A stretch of 64,000 nucleotides of DNA, from contig NZ_LUUG01000052.1 of NCBI RefSeq assembly GCF_001644035.1, positions 59,486-123,485 on the forward strand, in the 5' to 3' direction. The notes beneath the pieces are model-generated. The model had not been told where the DNA came from, searched no databases, and saw nothing but the letters and a program-made list of their open reading frames with translations. The stretch's first letter is position 1; each line of letters begins with the position of its first letter. This document shows, one piece after another, positions 59,178 to 64,000 of this stretch. The stretch comes from Methylomonas methanica. Lineage in GTDB: Bacteria; Pseudomonadota; Gammaproteobacteria; Methylococcales; Methylomonadaceae. A program made the translations under genes and the position numbers.

Positions 59178-60407
59178 TTGAAAGTCGCATTAAACACACA
59201 AATTTTTCTGGGTGCCGTATTCGGCGTCGCGCTGGGAATGGGGTTCGCCAAGCTGGGACCGGATGCCGCCGTTAGCAAACAAGGTATCTACTTTTGCAGT
59301 CTCTTGAGTAATTTATTCATGGATTTGTTGAAAATGGTGTTGGTGCCTCTGGTGTTTACCTCAATTGCCGTTGGGGTGGCTAATTTGCGCATGCACGGTC
59401 AACTACATCGAGTCTGGGTGTCTACTTTAGGTTTTTTTGTTGTCTCCATGGCTTTGGCTATCATGCTGGGCGTGGCGGCCGCTAATCTGTTCGAGCCGGG
59501 AAAAGGTTTGAATCTGGACTTGTTCAACAACGCCAGTCCCAACTTTGCCGCTAAACAAATGAGCTTTGAGCAATTTGTAGCCAGCTTCCTGCATGGTTTG
59601 TTCGTTAACCCGTTTGCGGCGCTGGCGCAGGCCAATATTCTGGCAATCGTGATGTTTGCGTTGTTGTTGGGTATTGCCTTGGTGGTGGGCGGGGATCGTT
59701 ACCGCAATATCTTGCTGCTGTTGCAGGAAGGCTTGGAGTTGATGCTGCGATTGGTCGGCTGGATTATGCGGCTGGCGCCTTTCGGCATCATGGCTTTGCT
59801 GGCGCAGTTGCTGGCGACGCAAAATCTGGCCTTGTTAAGCAGTTTGGCTGAATTTGTTGCGGTGGTCATCGGCACTACCTTGCTGCACGGCTTGGTAGTA
59901 TTGCCACTGTTGTTAGTGTTAATTGCCAAGGTTTCGCCGTTGAAGTTTTTCCTCGGCGCCAGAGAAGCTCTAATCACTGCATTTGCCACCAGCTCCAGCT
60001 CGGCGACTTTGCCGGTCACCTTGCGTTGTGTTGAACAACATTTGCACGTCAAGCCCGGTATTGCCGGTTTCGTGGTGCCGCTGGGTGCGACCGTTAATAT
60101 GGATGGCACCGCGCTCTACGAAGCAGCTGCTGCGCTATTTGTCGCCAATTTAGCGGGTATTGAGCTGGATTTGGCTCAACAATTGATCGTATGTTTTACC
60201 ACGATGATCGCTGCCATGGGCGCACCGGGTATCCCCAGCGCCGGCATGGTGACCATGATGATGGTATTGCAGTCGGTAGGTTTGCCGACCGAAGCTATTG
60301 CGATATTGTTACCCATAGATCGCTTGCTGGATACCGTGCGGACTATGGTCAATGTCGAGGGCGATATGGTGGGCAGTTTGGTGGTACAGCGTCTGAGCGA
60401 ACGCTGA
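59178..60407 (+). CDS. dicarboxylate/amino acid:cation symporter
   Basis: A 409-residue inner-membrane transporter of the DAACS (GltP/DctA) family. Typical segments are LLSNLFMDLLKMVLVPLVFTS, the serine-rich hairpin TAFATSSSSATLPVTL, GATVNMDGTALYEAAAALF with the NMDGT substrate and cation motif, and GAPGIPSAGMVTMMMVL. The start is TTG at 59178, preceded by a near-perfect AGGAGG at 59167-59172. Substrate may be glutamate, aspartate or C4-dicarboxylates. Confidence 0.9.
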   Translation: MKVALNTQIFLGAVFGVALGMGFAKLGPDAAVSKQGIYFCSLLSNLFMDLLKMVLVPLVFTSIAVGVANLRMHGQLHRVWVSTLGFFVVSMALAIMLGVAAANLFEPGKGLNLDLFNNASPNFAAKQMSFEQFVASFLHGLFVNPFAALAQANILAIVMFALLLGIALVVGGDRYRNILLLLQEGLELMLRLVGWIMRLAPFGIMALLAQLLATQNLALLSSLAEFVAVVIGTTLLHGLVVLPLLLVLIAKVSPLKFFLGAREALITAFATSSSSATLPVTLRCVEQHLHVKPGIAGFVVPLGATVNMDGTALYEAAAALFVANLAGIELDLAQQLIVCFTTMIAAMGAPGIPSAGMVTMMMVLQSVGLPTEAIAILLPIDRLLDTVRTMVNVEGDMVGSLVVQRLSER

Positions 60408-60427
60408 TTGATCGGCAACACGTTTGC

Positions 60428-61465
60428 TCATGAATGAATTACCCGATTACGGCCGCTTTGCTTGGCTTTATACAAGGCGGTATCGGCCCGGACGATAAAG
60501 GTTTCCGGATTGTCGCCAGCTTGTAATTTGGCGACGCCGATTGACAAGGTGATTTTACCCAGCGATTGGTTATCGTTTTTGCGCTGTAAGCGGCTGGCTT
60601 CCATTGCGTTGCGAATATTTTCGGATATTTCTACAGCCTTTTCGTGGCTGGTGTTGGGCATGATAATCGCCAGTTCCTCGCCGCCGTAACGCGCGACATG
60701 GTGATGATCTTCAGCGTGTTTCTTCATTAAAGACGCCACATATTTAATGACATTGTCGCCGATGGTGTGGCCGTAAGTGTCGTTAATGCGTTTGAAATGG
60801 TCTATGTCCAGCATCGACAGGCACGCGGTATCGGGTTCGGATTGTTCGATGATTTCGGCCAAGGTCATGTCGAATGCGCGCCGATTCAATAAGCCTGTTA
60901 AACCGTCGGTGGTGGCGATTTGTCTGGCTTGAGCCAGCTCGGTGCGCAATTGCTCCATTTCCTGGTTGGCTTCGGTCAGCTTGGCTTGCATGGCCTGACT
61001 GGTCATTGCCAGCGATTTGGTTTCCTGAATGATTTCCTGCAAGATGGTTTTCAAGCCGCCGGACGCGGAGAAATTCTCCAAGATCACCGATTTTTTCTGA
61101 AAGCTGTCATTGGTTTCTTCGGCTTTGTTATAGGTTTCGTTGATCGCGCTGGTGGCTTGTTCGATAACTTTGTGCAATTGCCGGTTGATTTGCTCGAAAG
61201 ATTCCAAAGACGCATTACAAATGTGTGATTTGTAAAGCTCCACGCTGTTGTCATAATCGAAGGCCTTGTTTTCTGAGAGCAAGGAGTCTACTGCTTTGTT
61301 TAGGGTCGGGTTGCCGCCGGCTACATAGTCGTACCAAATGGCGTAATTGATTGGGTTGGCTGCAACGTTATGACGCACCAGCAAGGGCAGAATTTGTTTT
61401 AGATGGCCGGCGTTAACGCTCGGCGAGAAATCGTAAATCGGTATGTAAGTGGTGCCTTTACTCAT
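60428..61465 (-). CDS. soluble GGDEF diguanylate cyclase
   Basis: A 345-residue protein. The N-terminal 165 residues are helical with no membrane segment and no domain I can name; the GGDEF domain follows (ATTDGLTGLLNRRAFDMTLAE). The active site GGEE lies at residues 261-264, so cyclic-di-GMP synthesis is expected. The RxxD inhibitory site normally just before it is not present (sequence EDHHHVARYGGEEL), so product inhibition by that site is unlikely. Convergent with the symporter, 20 bases apart. Confidence 0.9.
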   Translation of the reverse strand: MSKGTTYIPIYDFSPSVNAGHLKQILPLLVRHNVAANPINYAIWYDYVAGGNPTLNKAVDSLLSENKAFDYDNSVELYKSHICNASLESFEQINRQLHKVIEQATSAINETYNKAEETNDSFQKKSVILENFSASGGLKTILQEIIQETKSLAMTSQAMQAKLTEANQEMEQLRTELAQARQIATTDGLTGLLNRRAFDMTLAEIIEQSEPDTACLSMLDIDHFKRINDTYGHTIGDNVIKYVASLMKKHAEDHHHVARYGGEELAIIMPNTSHEKAVEISENIRNAMEASRLQRKNDNQSLGKITLSIGVAKLQAGDNPETFIVRADTALYKAKQSGRNRVIHS

Positions 61466-61942
61466 CTGGTTTCTATCGATAAACGTATAACGGTTTAAGT
61501 ATTGCTCGCGCCGGGAGTATTAGCCCTGTCACTGCTTTTGATTGTTCCATATCGCTGCGCTTGGTATAGCACTTAGTAGAACTAACTTGTACGCACCTTG
61601 CCAAATTTTGCTTGAAACATAACGGGCTATCCAGGCTTTCATTTTGCGTAGTCATATACTTACATAAAAGTAACTTAAAACCGGGATTTTTCAATATATC
61701 CGGAAAATAAGCTTTGGCCGACAGCGTTTGCGGTTTGCGCGCAGTTGCCGGTTTTGCGGGGTGAGTTTTTGAGCCTAAGTTTTTTATAGAAATAATTTGC
61801 TTGTAGTGGCTGTTTCTCTGATCGCTCTCCGGAGAATATAAGCCCGTGGCAAATGCAAGTGTGGCACGAATATAAGCACAGCAAAACTAACAAAACATTT
61901 TGCAGAAGCTCGCATTTTGGATAGAATGCGCGGCCTTTAGTC
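61466..61942. other. intergenic region upstream of the diguanylate cyclase and tRNA-Val
   Basis: These 477 bases hold no credible gene; short open frames lack ribosome binding sites and family resemblance. The right end holds the tRNA-Val promoter. The left part should hold the diguanylate cyclase promoter, not located. Confidence 0.5.
61900..61927 (+). promoter_or_regulatory. promoter of tRNA-Val
   Basis: TTGCAG (61900-61905) and TAGAAT (61922-61927) with a 16-base spacer, followed by a GC-rich discriminator, 15 bases before the tRNA. A typical stable-RNA promoter. Confidence 0.7.
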
Positions 61943-62018
61943 GGGTGCTTAGCTCAGCTGGGAGAGCATCGCCCTTACAAGGCGAGGGTCGGGGGTTCGA
62001 ACCCCTCAGCACCCACCA
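61943..62018 (+). tRNA. tRNA-Val (TAC)
   Basis: A 76-base tRNA with encoded CCA. The acceptor GGGTGCT pairs with AGCACCC; the anticodon stem TCGCC/GGCGA holds the loop CTTACAA with anticodon TAC. It lies alone, between the diguanylate cyclase and a Uma2 gene. Confidence 0.97.
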
Positions 62019-62057
62019 GACTATTGGTGTTTAAACTAAAATCCCCCATCATTCTAT

Positions 62058-62648
62058 TCAATAATCCTTAGGCAAACGCGCCGCCAGTTCGTCCCAACGA
62101 ATCACGATTTCCGGCAAAATGCCGACTTGAGTTTCGCCTTCCAATTGATAAATTTGCGGTTTGCCGAACTCTCCGTCTGCCAAGCTGTATATCGTTAACA
62201 CCCGATCAACCGGATGAACCAGCCAATATTCGCGTACCCCGTGGCGCTCGTAGAGCTGGCGTTTTTTGATTTGGTCATGACCGGCGGTGGAGGGCGATAA
62301 TACTTCGACTACCCAATCCGGCGCCCCGCGTACGCCACGTTTATCCAGTTTATTGCCATCGCATACTACCAATACGTCGGGCTGCACGACCGTATCGACA
62401 GATTCGTCGGCTTCCTGAGCTTTGGGTAAACGTACATCGACCGGTGCGATAAACGCCCGGCAAGGTTTGCCCTGCAGCGCTTGCCGAGTTTGGAAATAAA
62501 TTTCCCCCGCCACATCCTGATGCGGTAAATCCGGCGCGGGTGCCATCAAATAAGCGTCGCCGTCTATCAATTCGTAACGCACATCGTCCGGCCAGTTTAG
62601 ATAGTCGCCGTAAGTGTGGGATTCCCGATCTTTCAATGCCAAAGCCAT
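62058..62648 (-). CDS. Uma2 family (DUF820) PD-(D/E)XK-like protein
   Basis: A 196-residue protein of the Uma2 family. Conserved points are YELIDGDAYLMAPAPDLPHQ, VVQPDVLVVCDGNKLDKRG, APDWVVEVLSPSTAGHDQIKK with the predicted PD-ExK nuclease core, and YERHGVREYWLVHPVD. The family is abundant in cyanobacteria and patchy elsewhere; its role is unknown. It sits next to a transposase remnant in what looks like an accessory region. Confidence 0.88.
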   Translation of the reverse strand: MALALKDRESHTYGDYLNWPDDVRYELIDGDAYLMAPAPDLPHQDVAGEIYFQTRQALQGKPCRAFIAPVDVRLPKAQEADESVDTVVQPDVLVVCDGNKLDKRGVRGAPDWVVEVLSPSTAGHDQIKKRQLYERHGVREYWLVHPVDRVLTIYSLADGEFGKPQIYQLEGETQVGILPEIVIRWDELAARLPKDY

Positions 62649-62719
62649 TGTCTTAACTCCTGATTTGCCTTGTTGCTAGAGCGCGTAAGGTGATTTTGCC
62701 CTTTTTCACAGACATCTCA

Positions 62720-62983
62720 CTAAGCGACATGTTTAAACTCAAAAGCTTCAGGGAACACATAGCCCAATTTCGAATGAAGCTGTTCCGGATTGTAATACAC
62801 TTCGATGTAGTCAAAGAGGTGTTGTTCGGCATTCGTAGGGGTTAGAAAACATTCATCATGGATCGCCTCGACTCCTAAGCTGTGGTTCCAGCTTTCCATG
62901 GCAGTATTGTCCGTACAAATAACAATCATCTTGCTAATCCTGCAAAGCAGCTGTTGTTTGCCCAGCAGATTTTGATAAGCCAC
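62720..62983 (-). pseudogene. IS3-family transposase remnant (C-terminal part of OrfB)
   Basis: From about residue 23 the 87-residue frame matches the end of IS3-group transposases: CTDNTAMESWNHSLGVEAIH, with the DN and ES residues of the DDE catalytic core, and FDYIEVYYNPEQLHSKLGYV, then PEAFEF. The upstream part of the transposase, including the first catalytic aspartates, is missing and the first 22 residues do not fit. It is therefore a fragment. I could not find matching terminal inverted repeats. Confidence 0.8.
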
Positions 62984-63347
62984 CGAACACTACTGACTCG
63001 ATCCGAATTTTCAATAACGTCCTTGGGAAAATGACGACAGCATAACGGCATCATTAAAGTATCGCAGACGAGCGTTGCGGTCACCTATTCTGCAACGGCC
63101 CAACCAATCATCCGGTGTGAGGTGGCTTCTACTGGAAACAAAGGCCTGTGCTTGCGTCGGCGTTATGAGTCTTTGAGTCTGAAAAGCTACGATCATGCCT
63201 CCATGATTCCAACTTTTGCGTCTCCAGGCTCATCTCCCGTTGGGAATACGTCGCCTCGCCTCGCCTCGCCTAGGCTCATGTGGCTTTGGAAAAGGCTACT
63301 GATTGCACTAAGTCCAAGAAACTTATACAATAGTCAGCTGAACATTA
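62984..63347. other. non-coding accessory region with a short TCGCC tandem repeat
   Basis: These 364 bases between the IS3 remnant and tRNA-Ser hold no credible gene. A minus-strand frame of 61 codons (63011-63196) has no recognisable family. TCGCC is repeated four times at 63251-63270. The region may be a decayed part of the mobile element. Confidence 0.45.
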
Positions 63348-63435
63348 GGAGAGATGGCCGAGCGGTCGAAGGCGCACGCCTGGAAAGTGTGTATACGGCA
63401 ACGTATCGAGGGTTCGAATCCCTCTTTCTCCGCCA
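63348..63435 (+). tRNA. tRNA-Ser (GGA)
   Basis: An 88-base class II tRNA with a long variable arm and encoded CCA. The acceptor GGAGAGA pairs with TTTCTCC including one G-T pair; the anticodon is GGA. The T arm is GAGGG-TTCGAAT-CCCTC. An integrase remnant starts about 165 bases downstream, so the 3' end of this tRNA is a likely attachment site. Confidence 0.95.
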
Positions 63436-63466
63436 ATTAAGCATCCACCAAGATGCAAAGAAGACT

Positions 63467-63501
63467 AAAAACCCGCAAGTTATCTGGCTTAGCGGGTTTT
63501 T
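63467..63501 (+). terminator. terminator after tRNA-Ser
   Basis: AAAAACCCGC (63467-63476) pairs perfectly with GCGGGTTTTT (63492-63501) around a 15-base loop, and T's continue to 63502. It lies about 30 bases after the tRNA. Confidence 0.85.
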
Positions 63502-63535
63502 TATTGTCCAATGAGATACAACAAGGACTATTGAC

Positions 63536-63599
63536 ATACCGTCATTCAAGACGGTACAAATGACGGTATATCGCCAAGCTTGGAAGGAGATACCGTCAT
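63536..63599. repeat. three copies of a 10-bp motif upstream of the integrase
   Basis: ATACCGTCAT occurs at 63536-63545 and 63590-63599 in direct orientation, and its exact reverse complement ATGACGGTAT at 63560-63569. A related partial copy, GACGGTA, lies at 63550-63556. They stand between the tRNA-Ser terminator and the integrase remnant, where integrase arm sites or operator sites are expected. Confidence 0.7.
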
Positions 63600-63995
63600 A
63601 CCGCCATAAAAAACTCTAAACCCACCGAGAAGCCTTACAAAATACCCGACGAAAGAGGCATGTACTTATTGGTCAATCCCAATGGTGGCAAATATTTCCG
63701 CTTGGATTACCGCTTTACAGGCAAGCGAAAAACGCTGGCTCTTGGTGTCTATCCAGACACAAGCCTAAAACAAGCCAGAGACAGACGAGATACCGCCAAA
63801 AAACAAATCGCTGACGGTATCGACCCCGGCATAACCCGCAAGATTGAAAAAGCCGGCAGTACCGAAAACACCCTGGCCGCCGTTGCTAAAGAATTTATGG
63901 AAGCCAACCGGAAGAAATGGAGCGCCAGCCACTTTGCTCACTTAGAGCAATGTTTCGAGCGTGATGTTTTTCCATGGCTTGGGAGTTATAACTAA
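63600..63995 (+). pseudogene. tyrosine integrase (DUF4102/P4-type) N-terminal remnant
   Basis: The frame encodes the N-terminal arm-binding domain of P4-like integrases: TAIKNSKPTEKPYKIPDERG, then MYLLVNPNGGKYFRLDYRF, KRKTLALGVYPDTSLKQAR, and the beginning of the core-binding domain up to DVFPWLG. The first ATG (63660) lies inside the conserved domain; the homologous codons upstream of it (from about 63600) have no normal start codon in frame. The frame then stops at 63993-63995, where intact relatives continue for about 280 more residues with the catalytic Arg-His-Arg-Tyr domain. The window ends five bases later, so a frameshift or a later continuation cannot be judged. Its position after tRNA-Ser marks an integration site. 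Confidence 0.75.
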
Positions 63996-64000
63996 ATCTG

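Noticed and set aside
61473..61893. Two short minus-strand frames upstream of the diguanylate cyclase
   Set aside because: Cysteine-rich and low-complexity translation, no ribosome-binding site, no family.
63251..63270. Four tandem TCGCC units considered as a functional repeat or CRISPR-like element
   Set aside because: Too short, no spacers; only a simple-sequence tract. No CRISPR array was seen anywhere in the window.
63122..63514. Plus-strand frame of 130 codons across tRNA-Ser
   Set aside because: It runs straight through the tRNA gene and its terminator; no family match.

Overview
The window looks like chromosomal DNA of a gammaproteobacterium with moderate G+C. Gene content and gene order (bamA-skp-fabZ-lpxA-rnhB-dnaE, mltD-yafS-like-rnhA, rnr-rlmB, a flavocytochrome c pair, a DUF748 giant) suggest a Methylococcales / Methylomonas-like methanotroph. 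That placement is inference; no methane-oxidation gene lies in the window.

Region 1 (1-12811) is a surface-polysaccharide (O-antigen type) cluster on the + strand. It starts with the end of rfbF, then rfbG, a small antitoxin, an rfbH that carries a PemK/MazF-type toxin domain fused to its N-terminus, a paratose-synthase-like reductase, and rfbE. Together these encode the route from CDP-glucose to CDP-tyvelose, a rare 3,6-dideoxyhexose. A Wzx-type flippase, five glycosyltransferases (three GT2-like, two GT4-like) and an acyltransferase follow. The middle of the cluster (about 5.3-8.6 kb) is visibly richer in A+T than its surroundings.

Region 2 (12855-28842) holds mostly housekeeping genes on the + strand: trhP, rraA, ispH, a rhodanese, hslR, a large lipoprotein, a DUF748 protein, three uncharacterised genes, rnr, rlmB, and a monohaem cytochrome plus flavoprotein pair resembling flavocytochrome c sulfide dehydrogenase.

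Region 3 (29026-37347) is the outer-membrane/lipid A/replication cluster bamA-skp-fabZ-lpxA-rnhB-dnaE, without the lpxD and lpxB found at this locus in enterics. A convergent VWA-OmpA lipoprotein, a Sel1 protein, gltX and a tRNA-Ala/Glu/Glu cluster follow, the two tRNA-Glu genes lying in an 85-bp direct repeat.

Region 4 (41257-61465) contains mltD, a yafS-like methyltransferase, rnhA, a GIY-YIG protein, a TonB-dependent receptor behind a plausible Fur box, a degenerate MazG-like protein, tartronate semialdehyde reductase and hydroxypyruvate isomerase, a VOC protein, two uncharacterised genes, trkA, secA, glgP, trmL, a YchJ-like protein, a dicarboxylate symporter and a diguanylate cyclase.

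Region 5 (61900-64000) is accessory: tRNA-Val, a Uma2 family protein, an IS3 transposase remnant, then tRNA-Ser followed directly by a damaged tyrosine integrase. This is the layout of a genomic island edge at a tRNA gene.

The most unusual item is the toxin-RfbH fusion with its antitoxin placed inside a sugar-nucleotide operon.
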